The notes under the pieces: generated by a model
Told to the model about the DNA's origin: nothing
What the model saw: only the letters and a program-made list of their open reading frames with translations
The model's database searches: none
Shown: positions 50,555 through 62,259 of the stretch, piece by piece
Layout: each line of letters starts with the position of its first letter
Position numbering within the stretch: the stretch's first letter is position 1
Assembly: GCF_025399195.1 (NCBI RefSeq)
Contig: NW_026252087.1
Span: 496,001 to 560,000, forward strand
Length of the DNA stretch: 64,000 bases
From: Umbelopsis ramanniana AG
Lineage: Eukaryota > Mucoromycota > Umbelopsidomycetes > Umbelopsidales > Umbelopsidaceae
Direction: 5' to 3'
Position numbers and translations under genes: made by a program

Positions 50555-51124
50555 TCATTCAGAGGTTTCGGATTGACCAATCAATGAAGGAAGGTGGACC
50601 AAGGAGTGGTATGCATTTCTGAACAGTGGCAAGTTGATAATAACAATGTTAGTCCTACATCCAAGATCTGTCTATAAATCCTCATAGAATGTAACTTACC
50701 GAATAGACGTATTCACCTTATGGCCCACACCACGCCAAAATCCGTTTCCTTTAGACTGCGCAGTTCCATGCTTTGGGCGGTAACGGTACCAACGTAAGGC
50801 AAGTGCACCTATACCCCAGAAGAAACCATTGAGAAAGGGCATAACAACCTGGTCTTTAACAATCACAGAAAGAAAGATGTGAAGGTTAGAAGCGTTTTTT
50901 TGTTGCAAGGCTTCTATTGAACGGTTGACTTGATGTTCAAAGCGCATATCCGGAATAGGTGGTAGTTGTGGTGCAGCATCGTCAAAATCGTCATCGTCTA
51001 AATTGCCAAAGCGGTTTCCTTCTCCAGCCCTATGAGCTCTTCGCTGAGCTCTTAAATACTCTATATATTCCTCCTCATCGAGGATAAGATGATCTTGAGA
51101 TTCTCCAGGAAATGAGCTTGTCAT
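50555..51124 (-). CDS. Small single-TM protein with Mim1-like membrane segment
   Basis: Two exons: start ATG at 51124 (MTSSFPGESQDHLILDEEEY), the first exon ending at about 50700, and a second exon with RNAYHSLVHLPSLIG ending TGA at 50557-50555. The N-terminal half is acidic (LDDDDFDDAAPQLPPI); a single hydrophobic segment reads VVMPFLNGFFWGIGALALRW, followed by a basic stretch (YRYRPKHGTAQSKGNGFWRG). The PFLNG-x3-G-x-G pattern followed by Arg/Trp recalls the helix of Mim1, the outer-membrane insertase subunit, and the topology (cytosolic acidic N-terminus, one helix) fits. Total length of about 170 residues exceeds yeast Mim1 (113). This is a tentative resemblance; other tail-region membrane proteins remain possible. 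An upstream start at 51259 is in frame but less likely. Confidence 0.6.
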
Positions 51125-51811
51125 GTGGTACTGTAAAATTTCAACTACGCGCCCGCAACTTCCAGTAGACCCGAATTTCGATGATTTGGTGCGCCAGTCA
51201 CACGTCTTTTGATGCACACGATACTGACGTGCCTGAGTAAGCCGAGATGCGAGTATCAAGCTCTACGGTCTTTATGTACTGAGAACCATCGAATATGGTG
51301 AACATTTGCAAACGTATAATAGTAGTTTTTGACTATGGTTCTAAATGATGGTTTTATGGTGCGGTGTATTACCTGCATTGCTGCAGCAGAAGTAGTAAAT
51401 TTGCAAAATTGGGTGGTGTAACCATCTTCATTTCAGCCCTTTGCTGTTGCTTGACTTAAACAAGTCATTAACCTTTCCTTAATCCAAACAAGATACACTT
51501 TGAACATTCTTTAACCGGTGTGACTCTCTCCTCGTCTAATCTCTCGTAGGTATGTAGTTTCAAAGATGTCCGACTATTGGAACTTGCCGACTCATGAATG
51601 CTTTAATCACTTCCCGAATACCGACAATCCACTGAACGTTTTCGACCCCATTTAGCGCACCAAAGTCTCGAGCTATACTAAAGTTCTTTGAAGTCTCCTA
51701 CTTTGACCCAAACCCAACTTTTTTTATTGCTTACCATCCGTGAGCTACTAAGCTCAAGGTTATAGATCGAACAATAACACACATTAGACTTACATTACCA
51801 GTAGTGGCAAG
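51125..51811. other. Divergent intergenic region upstream of RTS1
   Basis: About 690 bp containing the promoters of the Mim1-like gene (-) and RTS1 (+). A possible 5' untranslated intron donor (GTATGTAG) is at 51550-51557. No gene was seen. Confidence 0.5.
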
Positions 51812-54636
51812 ATGAAAGGGTGGAAGGGTGTTTTATCAAGAGGAAAACCGACTGGCCCAAATGACAAGTCTCTTCCAACGGAACCAACAAAGCAAGAAGT
51901 GCCTCCTTTAGACACCGTAACTGTAAAACAATCCCAGCCGGTTCCTTTGACCTCTCCAAGCACACCATCCATTGTCGTATCCGCCACAGAGGACAAAACT
52001 GAAATGGTATGGTATTCTAGGGATAATGTTTCATACTAATGAAAACGGCTTATTGAAAACAAAACAAATAACCGTAACAATTAATAGAATCACCAACCCC
52101 CGCACCCAAATCAAGTGCCACACAATCAAGTTTCCTTCAGTATGCCGAAATCCGGGGAGCGTGATATACCTAGAAGCGGAGCCCTCACTCGCTTGAAGAA
52201 TGCCCCAAAAGATCAGATCCCCATCAGCAAAGGCCCTCGTCGACAAAAGTCTTCCCGCTTTTATGTTAATGAAAAGCAAGAGATTAAAGAGACTCCAGCC
52301 TTCAACGGTACGTTGACCTAGTTCACTTTTTTAGACCTGCGCTTTCAATGATTCTCATATGCCTTCGGTGTAACGTATCAACGCACTCAATTAGATGTAC
52401 CCGCCAAGCAACGTCAGGATCTATTTTTGCAAAAGCTTCGCCAGTGTACTGTGACCTTCGACTTTAATGATGCCTCCTCCGAATTGAAGGCCAAAGAAAT
52501 TAAGCGACATACATTGCAAGAACTCCTTGAATACATTAATGCAAACAGAGGTGTACTAACGGAGCCTATTTACGCTGAAGTAATCAATATGGTAAGTCTG
52601 GAATATGTGTTATTGCTGAAGCACTGTCGGAGCAGCTTGTTCTAATGGATTCATCACAGTTTGCCATCAATCTGTTTCGAACAATTCCTCCACCTGTGAA
52701 CCCCATCGGTGATGCGTTTGATCCTGAAGAGGATGAACCAGTGCTAGAATTGGCCTGGCCACATTTGCAAATCGTGTACGAATTTTTCTTGCGATGCATT
52801 GAATCCCCGGATTTTAATACAAATTATGCAAAAAAGTACATTGACCAAAGGTTTATCCTACAGGTAAAAAAGCTTTTAAACGGGGCATACTGATTTTACA
52901 TGGAGAGCTAACCTTCCTTTTGATGAAATAGCTTTTGGAGCTTTTTGATAGTGAGGATCCACGAGAAAGGGATTTCTTAAAGACGACTCTGCATCGAATA
53001 TACGGCAAATTTCTGAACTTGCGTGCATTCATCAGACGATCTATCAATAATATCTTCTTCCAATTCGTTTACGAAACAGAGCGACATAACGGCATTGCGG
53101 AATTGCTTGAAATTCTTGGCAGGTAGGCAAGAGATGCTGTGTGCGAGCGTGCCTTTTATCCAGACATTTATAATATCTTTACATTAGTATTATCAACGGA
53201 TTTGCATTGCCACTGAAGGAGGAGCACAAGACTTTTTTGACAAAAGTACTTCTACCCTTGCACAAAGCCAAATCATTGGCCCTATATCACCCACAACTTG
53301 GTTATTGCGTCGTACAATTCCTGGAAAAGGATCAAGCATTGACTCCAGACGTAAGACATCATCGCTCTTTAGAGCAGTTGAGCTTTTGTATGGACCTGCA
53401 TTTAACCCTGAAACTTTACATTTTGCGTATAGGTGGTTAATGGACTGTTACGTTATTGGCCAAAAGTGAACACGTCAAAGGAAGTCATGTTCTTGACGGA
53501 AATAGAGGAAATTCTAGAAGTAATCGATGTACAAGAGTTCCAAATCATTATGGTCCCTTTGTTTACTAGAATTGCTGAATGCGTGTCAAGCACGCACATA
53601 CAGGTAAGGTTTTGGGGGAAAAAAAGCAATTTCCCACCTCCACATAGAGCTAATAATTTTGTGTCAGGTTGCTGAGCGGGCACTATACTATTGGAACAAT
53701 GAATACATTGTCAGTTTGATGGCAGAAAATATCGAAGTCATACTCCCAATCGTCTTCCCCCCGCTTTATCGAAATAGTAAATCCCATTGGAATCAGTAAG
53801 TACACCCACTCATTTTTAGCTGGCGTAAGTTGCAAAATCTACCATGAGCTCACCGATTTACCTTCAAACAGAGCTATTTTGAGTCTTGTATATAATGCCC
53901 TCAAATTGTTTATGGACATCAACCCAGTTTTATTCGAAGATTGCACGAACACATATAGGATCAACCGTCAACTGTGAGTAAATGGCGGTATCAAGCACAG
54001 ATGACGCTATGCTAACTTGCAACTGTTTAAAGGGAACGTAAAAAACAAAAGGAAAGAGAGGATATGTGGAAGCTGATCGAGGAAAAAGCTGCCCAAAATG
54101 CACAGCTTGCTGTTTCTGAGCATCAATCCTTATTTGGAGGCAATATAACCAATGGTATGTGATGTGATCCGTTTAAGGTATGCACGAGAACGAATACTGA
54201 TGTTCCTTTCCAGCTTCCCCTGATGCAGAACTGAATGTATCAAGTGACGATGAAGATGTGGAACTTGAGAATACCCAAGAACATACCGATGATATACACC
54301 CGGACATGGTAAGCGAGCAAAGTAGTAGCTAATTCGTCAATGGGAAAAAATGCTGACCCAAAAGAAACAGCAACAATTTAAGACTACCAATGGCCAATAT
54401 CAACAATTTAGGAGAAAATCCATTATTCCTGTTGATGAGACCGTAAGTAACACACCGGCTTCTAGAACAGAGGAAGCATTCACAATAACACATCCTACAT
54501 TTTCTGTTCACAGGTCCTCACAGAACTCTCTCGCCATGTCAGCTTAGATGAGGTGCTCAACAACACACCCGATTCGCAAGCGAACCCAGAAGACCTCGCA
54601 CTAGATTCGCTATCGCTGCAAAATGAAAAAAAGTAA
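51812..54636 (+). CDS. RTS1: Protein phosphatase 2A B56-type regulatory subunit
   Basis: B56 (B-prime) subunit that directs PP2A to substrates in septation, stress and mitosis. Exon 1 is 51812-52011 and exon 2 starts at 52141; at least ten exons follow to the TAA at 54634-54636. The N-terminus is variable, Ser/Thr/Pro-rich and basic. The B56 HEAT domain starts at [20 protein letters not shown] and includes [130 protein letters not shown], and [20 protein letters not shown], all strongly conserved. The C-terminal region has a charged helix ([18 protein letters not shown]) and an acidic tail. Strong and complete family match. Confidence 0.96.
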
Positions 54637-55073
54637 AAATGTTATAAGTTAGCTGTACAAGAACAATATGAGAAATCCATGTATTTGCATTTTGGTTTAT
54701 TGTAAGGAAGCCGTTCAATGGCGTTGTAATCTCACGGTCTATGTTAAAAAAAAAAGGAATAACTTAGTTATTAAAGCCAGTTTCTGCGATTTTTTTTTCA
54801 TTTATGGATGATACAAGGGAAGGAAAGCTTGAAGGGTATTGGAACATAGGAGTAGAAGCTGCCAAAGTCTATGTTAAATACATCAGATAGCGGCTGCCTT
54901 CGTTTGGCAGATTGCAGCAAAAAGTGTATCCAGCAATATTGAATTTTGCACTCCAAATTGCGAGACTGCCTCAGCTTTTATTGTGACGTCACTTCGACAC
55001 CTCTTGCGGATTATACTCAGGCCATCACCGAAGGCGATAATCCTCCTCTTTCTCACCGCTCACTTTCATAGTC
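54637..55073. other. Intergenic between RTS1 and RPL27
   Basis: About 440 bp. A CCTCCTCTTTCTCACC pyrimidine-rich stretch ends 20 bp before the RPL27 start, typical of fungal ribosomal protein gene leaders. No gene was seen. Confidence 0.5.
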
Positions 55074-56049
55074 ATGGTCAAGTTCTTGAAAGCAGGCAAG
55101 GTCAGTATCTTGATGAATGGATGCAGAAATGGATGGATGATTGATCATCTCGATGATTGATGGATTTTTTCCAAAAGTGAAAACGGATTTTCTAACGTTA
55201 ATATTTCATGATATAGGTCGTTGTCATTCTCCAGGGCCGTTACGCCGGCAAAAAGGCCGTTATCGTCCGTAGTATGTATCAATTTCACTCTATCAACAGT
55301 ATGGTGATGGATTCAGCAACAGGATGAGCGTATTGCGAAGAAACATTGACCATCGACCTCTAATTTTTCGACGATTCAACATTCACTTTTTTTGCCATCG
55401 GAAAATGTTTAAGCCATGGCAAATTTCGCTACACCAGTGCTTGCACAAACGACACACTCAGTTCTCGACTGATTGACCTACTCATCGTCACATCAACATT
55501 CGCTGTCCATCCCTACAACCTGTTCTCTCTAATGCCTCCCTACGAACCGCTAACTAATCACCTCTCACTTCAATAGACCACGACGAAGGTACCAAGGACA
55601 GACCCTACGGTTACGCTGTCGTCGCCGGTGTCGAGCGTTACCCTCTCAAGGTCACTCGCTCCATGGGCAAGAAGAAGGTCGCTAAGCGTTCCAAGGTCAA
55701 GCCTTTCATCAAGGTTATTAACTACAACCACATGATGCCCACTCGGTACGTTGGCTTTTTGTATACAAGCGAAAGGTGTTACGAGTCATGAACTAATGAT
55801 GCGATATGCACAGTTATGCTCTCGAGCTTGAACAGATCAAGGGTACCATCTCCTCTGAAACCTTCAAGGAGCCTTCCCAGCGCGAGGACGCCAAGAAGGT
55901 AGTGTATATGGCTAAATGCAATTTGTTTTTTCGCTATGGTATAGATAATTAATATCATTCTTTGTGCAATATAGACGATCAAGAAGTTGTTTGAGGAGAG
56001 ACACAACACTGGAAAGAACAAGTGGTTCTTCTCCAAGCTCAGATTCTAA
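55074..56049 (+). CDS. RPL27: 60S ribosomal protein eL27
   Basis: Cytosolic large-subunit protein eL27. Five exons, 55074-55100, 55217-55271, 55577-55745, 55814-55898 and 55975-56049, give 136 residues with every join in frame. The sequence begins [20 protein letters not shown] (KOW-type beta barrel), then [40 protein letters not shown], and ends with [16 protein letters not shown], the near-invariant C-terminus of the family (NKWFFxKLRF). The length equals yeast and human eL27. Intron 2 is about 305 nt, several times the local norm, which is common for introns that host regulatory sequence or snoRNA, but none was identified with confidence. Expected to be co-regulated with uS2 next door. Confidence 0.98.
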
Positions 56050-56514
56050 GTTGTTTCTCACTCCTCACGCTGACACCCAGTGTTCGTCCTTTAAAAAAAT
56101 AAATGACTTTTTCATATAAAGTTGGCAGACTATACGCCTGTGATCATGTGCAGTGAAGTGAAGTGAAGTGAGAAGCTCGCAAAATCTTTTGTCAAAATGT
56201 CTCAGGAGGTCAACCAAGCTGTAGAAGTAGTAAGGGGGTGGCGGAGCTCGAATTGGGCAGAGCAAGCAAAAAGCGTTGCATCTCTGCGAAGGGTGGATCT
56301 TTCTTTTTCGCCTTGGCCTTCAACCAGACTTCGTAAGTGAGATATGCATTGATCTTAAGGTAGATGGATGGATTATGTCCATCCAAGATACTGATCGCGA
56401 CGCATTGGCTTGAAATTTGAAAATTCACATGCCCAATCTCAATTGACAAAATTTTCAAATCAGTGCACCTTAACTCGCAAGAACTACCGATAGCCCCGTA
56501 AAAACTACTACAAT
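56050..56514. other. Intergenic between RPL27 and RPS0
   Basis: About 465 bp. It contains four GTGAA/AGTGA units in tandem at about 56152-56171. The minus frame 56210-56458 is not supported. Confidence 0.5.
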
Positions 56515-57531
56515 ATGTCCAAGATCCCAGCCGGTAAGCGTCTTATAAGATATGTAATATGCATTAACGTTACATTATGGAATGCTGAGTTGTAAAATCA
56601 CATATAGTTTTGAACCCCACTGAGGAAGATCTTCAGCTTCTTCTCAGCGCCCAATGCCACCTTGGAGCTAAGAACTGCACCTCGGTCATGAACCCCTATG
56701 TCTACAAGCGTCGCAATGATGGTATCCATATCATCAACCTTGGAAAGACTTGGGAGAAGCTCGTTTTCGCTGCTCGTATCATTGCTGCCATTGAAAACGT
56801 AAGTCACGAATACCTTCTAACGACACTGCGCTGTTAGCACCAGTGTACACGAGTGGATAATATGTGTGTACTCATTCATTTTTTATATCTTTTCCCCCCA
56901 GCCCCAAGACATTGTCGTTGTGTCTGCTCGTCCTTATGGTCATCGTGCTGCTTTGAAGTTCGCAAAGTACATTGGCGCTGAAGCTATCGTTGGTCGTTTC
57001 ACTCCTGGTACCTTCACCAATTACATCACTCGCTCCTTCAGAGAGCCTCGCTTGATTATCAGCACCGACCCCCGTACTGATTCTCAAGCTATCAAGGAAT
57101 CTTCCTATGTCAACATCCCTGTCATCTCTCTTGCTGACACTGACTCTCTTTTGGAGTTCGTTGATGTTGCCATCCCTACCAACAACAAGGGTAAGCACGC
57201 TCTTGGCTTGATTTACTGGCTTTTGACCCGCCAAGTTCTCCGTCTCCGCGGTACTCTCGAGTACGGCACCCCCTGGGACGTCATGGTTGATATGTTCTTC
57301 TACCGCGACCCTGAGGAAGCTGAGAAGGAGCAAGCCGCTGCTGCTGCCGCTGCCGCTGAGCAAGAAGACACTGCTTGGACTTCCGCCCCTGAGGCTGAAT
57401 GGGCTGCTGAAGGCATTTCTGCTGAAGGCCCTGCTGCCACTGCCGGTGCTGCTGACTGGGCCAACGCTCCCACTGCTGACTGGGCTGATGACTCTAACAC
57501 CCAAGCTGCCTCTAGCAGCTGGGATGCTTAA
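56515..57531 (+). CDS. RPS0: 40S ribosomal protein uS2 (RPSA/Rps0)
   Basis: Cytosolic small-subunit protein uS2, needed for 40S maturation. Three exons, 56515-56533, 56608-56798 and 56902-57531, give 279 residues. [102 protein letters not shown] and [18 protein letters not shown] segments identify the family. The C-terminal tail is Ala-rich with repeated acidic-Trp units ([35 protein letters not shown]), like the eukaryote-specific tails of RPSA proteins. The length is within the family range (250-300). The mRNA start context and short introns resemble RPL27 500 bp upstream on the same strand. Confidence 0.97.
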
Positions 57532-57736
57532 ATGCTTGTCACCTCTTTCATGCAAATGTAGCAAGTTATCATTCAGCACAGAGATATTTCAGTAAAATGT
57601 GATACTGTTGTTTTGAGTGAATAAAAACCATAAAATGACATGACGGGGTGCAGAGTTTATGACGGGTGCTGAATGCTTTTTTTTTACAAAGGAACGACTT
57701 TTTGAGCACTCTAGAAATTATGTACAAGGATGATTT

Positions 57737-58460
57737 TTATAAATCTCGTTCTTCAATCTTGCGGTTACGGAGATGGTATAAATCAGAGGCTTTCATCCCC
57801 TGAAGATCATATCCAGCTAATGGCTTGCCATTTGGTTGAAGTTGTTCCAATTGATCCAACTTCATCGCCTTTTTCTTCATTGTATCCCGTCTTTTCTCAA
57901 TCTCTTCGTCCAATTTTTTCTGGTCTGTAACAAGGATAATGGTCAGCGGATATGCGTGGTCACTGTCAATCAAGGACTTTGCTGCCTTATAGGCTTCTTA
58001 CCATCTTCGATCATGACCTGTATGTCTTTCTTGGGAAGTTTGATAAACATGTCACCCATATTAACCCAGAGCTTTTGCTCTATCATCGAAATATTAATGC
58101 ATCAGTTGCTTGAACCAATTTTTCTTAATAGTATGCCATAGCAGCACTTACCATTGGCAAGCTTTTTGCGCATGCTAGTCAATGCCTCTCTGTTCGAGTT
58201 TCGCTTTCTATCTGAATCTATTATCTACAAATCGGAAAGTAGAGTGAGTGGATAAAAATTGGAAGATCTCCCTATAGGTTATCGGATTCCAGCGGGTTGC
58301 TGAAACGGAACAAGTCATACCAGCTCTTTGTCCGTAAGAATGTCTTCTGCTAAAGTCTCCCGCTGTGCCAACGCTATTATCAGTTAGCCAACTGCTAATG
58401 CTTTACTCCTCAAATCTGCACTGTGTGCTCACCTTGCACTAATTCATTGGGAGCCGACAT
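57737..58460 (-). CDS. PDRG1: PDRG1-like prefoldin-type protein
   Basis: Small coiled-coil prefoldin-like protein homologous to p53- and DNA damage-regulated 1, a subunit of the R2TP/prefoldin-like (PAQosome) assembly that helps build RNA polymerases and snoRNPs. It starts at 58460 (MSAPNELVQ), then LAEDILTDKELIIDSDRKRN, REALTSMRKKLA, the hairpin WVNMGDMFIKLPKKDIQVMI matching GNMFIKMP of human PDRG1, and DQKKLDEEIEKRRDTMKKKA for the second helix. The end, PLAGYDLQGMKASDLYHLRN, aligns with the human GFNLNPL segment. Four or so short exons; stop at 57739-57737. Divergent from TAF6 with only 93 bp between the two start codons. Confidence 0.9.
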
Positions 58461-58553
58461 TGGGAAAAGAAATGTGAAGTGGCTTGGTTACAATTTGGCA
58501 CCCAAAATTATAGGTGTTCGGGCCTCGCGACACTAGCGAGCTACTTTGACGAA
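58461..58553. promoter_or_regulatory. Compact divergent promoter PDRG1 (-) / TAF6 (+)
   Basis: The 93 bp between start codons must carry both promoters. No TATA box was seen. Confidence 0.6.
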
Positions 58554-60311
58554 ATGAGCATTTGGCCAAAGGACACTGTCAGAGTGAGTCTCTTTCTATA
58601 AATATTCTCGGTACCATCCAACTCATGCAATGCTAATGTGTTCTACAGAGTATTGCCGAAAGTTGTGGCATCACTAACCCAAAGGACGACTATTGTACAG
58701 CACTTGCCCATGATGTTGATTATCGATTGCAAGAGATCATCCAAGTTAGAATCCACTCATTACCCGTTTATCTCTTCCAAACAAGTCTGTTAACGTTTTC
58801 CCTTATGCCTATGTAGGAAGCGACAAAGTTCATGCGCCATTCAAAGCGATCTCGACTAACAGTAGATGATATTAATGCTGCTCTACGCGTTCGCAATGTA
58901 GAGCCCTTGTACGGCTTCACGTCAGGAAATCCGCTGAGGTTTAAGAAAACGACGGCAAACATGAACGATATCTACTACGTTGGCGATGAAGAAGTTGACT
59001 TTGACACTATCCTCAACAAACCATTACCTCGCGTTCCCTTAGATGTTACTTTTACTGCTCACTGGCTGGCCATCGAAGGTGTTCAACCCGCTATTCCACA
59101 AAACCCAACACCTAGTGGTACGTTTATATGTCTCGAATTTTTTTTTGTGACTGATGAGACGCTCTACTCACGTAAGATATAGATGCGAAATCCGATTTGC
59201 TGAGCAAGCGATCAAAGGCCAATGGTACAAATGCTGCTGGAAACGAACAAATTGATGTTAAGCCACTTGTCAAGCATGTTTTGTCAAAGGAGCTACAGCT
59301 GTACTATGAGCGTATCACTGAAGCGGTTGTCAGCGAGGAAGAGCGTTTGCGTTTCCAAGCCTATGAAAGCTTACGCTCAGACCCTGGCCTTCATCAACTC
59401 CTGCCGTACTTTGTACAATTCATCGTGGAAAAGGTGCGTAGATGGAATGATTTATCGTATATCCAAGTTCTACAAAAATGATGTGTCATCTAATTCTTCT
59501 CCTTAGGTCAAGCAAAATCTTCGAAACCTTACAGTTTGCGAATCAATGCTTTGTATGATACAAGCTCTACTCAGTAGTCCACATTTATTTGTTGATCCTT
59601 ACGTGAGTCACCATCACCTCAACAACTAAAATGTTGCCAGTATATTAATTACGTTCTATCAGCTTAATCAATTGATGCCAGCAATAATCTCTTGTATGGT
59701 AGGCAAGCGAATATGCGAAAATCCTAAGGACGACCACTGGAGTGTTCGTGATTTTGCCGCTAGGCTGATGGCACTCGTTTGCCAGCGGTATGGAAAATCA
59801 TATCATACCATGCAACCCAGAATCACAAAGACGCTTTTGCATGCTTTTCTGGATGTTAAAAAACCCATAACTACACATTATGGTGCTATAGTTGGTTTGA
59901 ATCAACTCGGCCGAGAAGTTATTCGAACTGTCATTCTACCTAATACCAAAGCGTACGCTGATAACATACTTCGGGAGCCTCTTCAAGCAGATGGTACCAT
60001 TAGACAGCTTGAAGCATCAAAGTGCAGAGACGCCTTGACGGTTGGTATATTACTGACTCTGCTCAACTCACTGGTGTGCTATGAAACTGACTGCTCTTTC
60101 ACCATAGGACTCACTACTTATATTGATTGAAGAGGATAAACAAGCACAGATCGATTCAGGCGAAGAACAAGCAATGGAAGATTTGGATGATGTGGATGAG
60201 GCAACAAAAGCAAGCGTCAAAGATACAATTGGAGATATTATTGGTGAACAATTATTGTTGAAGTGTAAGCAGAAGTCGTCGCTGACCCCAATCTTAGAAG
60301 CTCAGGTGTAA
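58554..60311 (+). CDS. TAF6: TFIID/SAGA subunit TAF6
   Basis: TBP-associated factor 6, a histone-fold partner of TAF9 in TFIID and SAGA. The start ATG at 58554 gives MSIWPKDTVRSIAESCGI, and the histone fold continues through ALAHDVDYRLQEIIQEATKF and MRHSKRSRLTVDDINAALRV, then NVEPLYGFTSGNPLRFKK, a signature of TAF6. A linker follows (VEDVDFDTILNKPLPRVPLD-like), then the C-terminal HEAT domain: LSKELQLYYERITEAVVSEE, LRSDPGLHQLLPYFVQFIVE, MPAIISCMVGKRICENPKDD, HWSVRDFAARLMALVCQRYG and KPITTHYGAIVGLNQLG. The last exon is acidic and carries the stop at 60309-60311. About six introns. Complete. Confidence 0.95.
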
Positions 60312-60445
60312 TTATTCGCCATGTACATACCATATTATCCCCACTTTCAGTCCCAATAAAATTCTAAACCTTCCTTCCACATGAGCTTTGTATTGTATGC
60401 ACACTCCGTTTATAATCTTTGCTATATTCATGTTCTTCTAGAGGT

Positions 60446-62109
60446 CTATTTAATGGCAAGTAACTTGACGTTGAAGATGAGGGTAGCATTCGGTGGTATG
60501 ACGGGAGGTGATCCTTGCTTTCCATAAGCCAGAGGAGCGGGTATGGACAATTTACGCTCGCCTCCAATTTGCATACCAGCAACGCCAATGTCCCATCCCT
60601 TGATGACTTCTCCACGTCCCAAAGCAAAGGTAAATGGTGCACCTGCTACGTTCTTGTCAAAGACCTTGAGTTATTGGTTAGCAAATGACTGGAGATAGCA
60701 GCACACTATAGTGGTGATTCTCACCTTTCCGTTGACTAATTTTCCAATATATCTCATAGATACCTATGAAAAGCAACCTCATCAGTCATTCTTCAGCATG
60801 TAACATGCTTCAATCGGATGTCTTACCCTCTTGCCCGCCTTAGCTTTTTCGCCTTGACCTAACTTCAAGTCCTCGATGGTCATTCCATTAGACAAGCTTC
60901 TGACGCCGCCAACGGCAGCTTTGGGCTGGGTTGCCTCTGCTTTTTGTTTCTTTGCCTCTGGTGTACTTGGAAGTTGGTTACCAGGTCGCTTATGTTTTGA
61001 AAGGATTTGTTTCTCCAGCTCCATTTCATCAATTTCCTCCTCATCCTCATCGTCGTCATCCTCATCTTCGATTTCGTCTTCTTCCTCGTCTTCGTCTTCT
61101 TCCTCGTCTTCATCATCATCTTCGTCATCTAGCTCTTCGTCATCTTGTAAACCGTTTTCTTCCTCAGAATCGCTATCAGACTCTCCTGGTACGCCACGGA
61201 TTGCATTAGCAACAGTATTAGCAAGTACCTCGGAGAGATCGCCTTCCTCATCGTCGTCTTCCTCATCTTCGTCAGAATCGCCAGCCTCATAGTCATCGTC
61301 TTCTTCGTCGGACTCTAGCATTTCTGAAGTTGGATTGAGAAGCTTTGCTAAAAGATAAATCATGTCAGCCTCATTCGTTTCACATAGTTATATATATAGG
61401 GGTATAATTACTGAGAGGATTTGCGTCAACTTCCTCAGAATCTTCATCGTCACTTTCAGAGGCTAAGTCAATAGGATGAACGGCAATCATCAAACCTCAA
61501 ATCAATTTCTGCTCACCCCATATCATCATCTTGCTCTGCGGCTCTCATCCTAGCTGCAAGAGCTGCCAACTCAGGCGGTATTTCCATTTCGTCATCGGCT
61601 TCCTCTTGATCAGGCACGTAGTTACCAGTGAGATGTACAGCACTATTACAGAGAGTGGGTAACTATGTCAGCATTGGCCGCAATCTAAGGTCATTTTCAA
61701 TTTAAAGCTTCCATTACTTTTTACCGGTGGCCATGAAAGTGACTTCTTCGCCTTCCACAAATGTATGATCCAGTGTTTGCTGCTCGTGCTTTTACATACC
61801 ACGCTGTGTCAATATAACATACTGCAATATTTCTGACCATAATACAATGCTTATTTCATACCTTGTCTGGCGAGAGTGAGCATAGAACAAACTCCTTGTC
61901 GTCTACGACAACTTTTACACATGTTCGTCCTACCCCGATCAAACTCTCGCCCAAAGCGGCCATCGTGACTCGGAATGAAGCATCAACAACCTGGGTGTAG
62001 GTATTTTCTGGTTCGACTTGTAAACCTAGAAGTTGGATTCATTTAGATATTACGTCCATCATGTTCGTATGCGTTTATTCGACGTACCCCAAAAGCCTTG
62101 GACACTCAT
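60446..62109 (-). CDS. FPR3: Nucleolar FKBP-type prolyl isomerase with nucleoplasmin-like domain
   Basis: Histone-chaperone prolyl isomerase of the Fpr3/Fpr4/FKBP39 type. It starts at 62109 ([20 protein letters not shown]) with an N-terminal nucleoplasmin-like domain ([40 protein letters not shown]). Long acidic tracts follow (about 61600-61060), then a basic patch ([20 protein letters not shown]), and a C-terminal FKBP domain: [60 protein letters not shown] and [18 protein letters not shown], ending AIK-TAG at 60448-60446. FKBP active-site Trp (IKGWD) and Tyr (AYG) are present. In yeast Fpr4 isomerises histone H3 prolines. Several short introns. Confidence 0.94.
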
Positions 62110-62201
62110 AATTAGCTGGTTACTGCTTGGGCGGTATACCTTTGGGAAACGAACAAAAAAATCACTTTGAATTTTTGTGACGGCGGTTGAGGTGCCATTT
62201 T

Positions 62202-62217
62202 ACGCGCTGAGTCGCGT
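62202..62217. promoter_or_regulatory. Paired ACGCG/CGCGT elements before SLD2
   Basis: ACGCG at 62202-62206 and CGCGT at 62213-62217 form an inverted pair in ACGCGCTGAGTCGCGT, 43-58 bp upstream of the SLD2 start and within the 150 bp shared with the FKBP gene. ACGCG is the core of the MBF (MCB) box driving G1/S genes in fungi; use here is inference. Confidence 0.45.
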
Positions 62218-62259
62218 ATTTGCAATGAATTGTGAAGTGCATGCACAAAACCCGCTGAC

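Noticed and set aside
60876-61292. Plus-strand Ser-rich frame of 138 codons
   Set aside because: Antisense image of the acidic Glu/Asp tract of the nucleolar FKBP.
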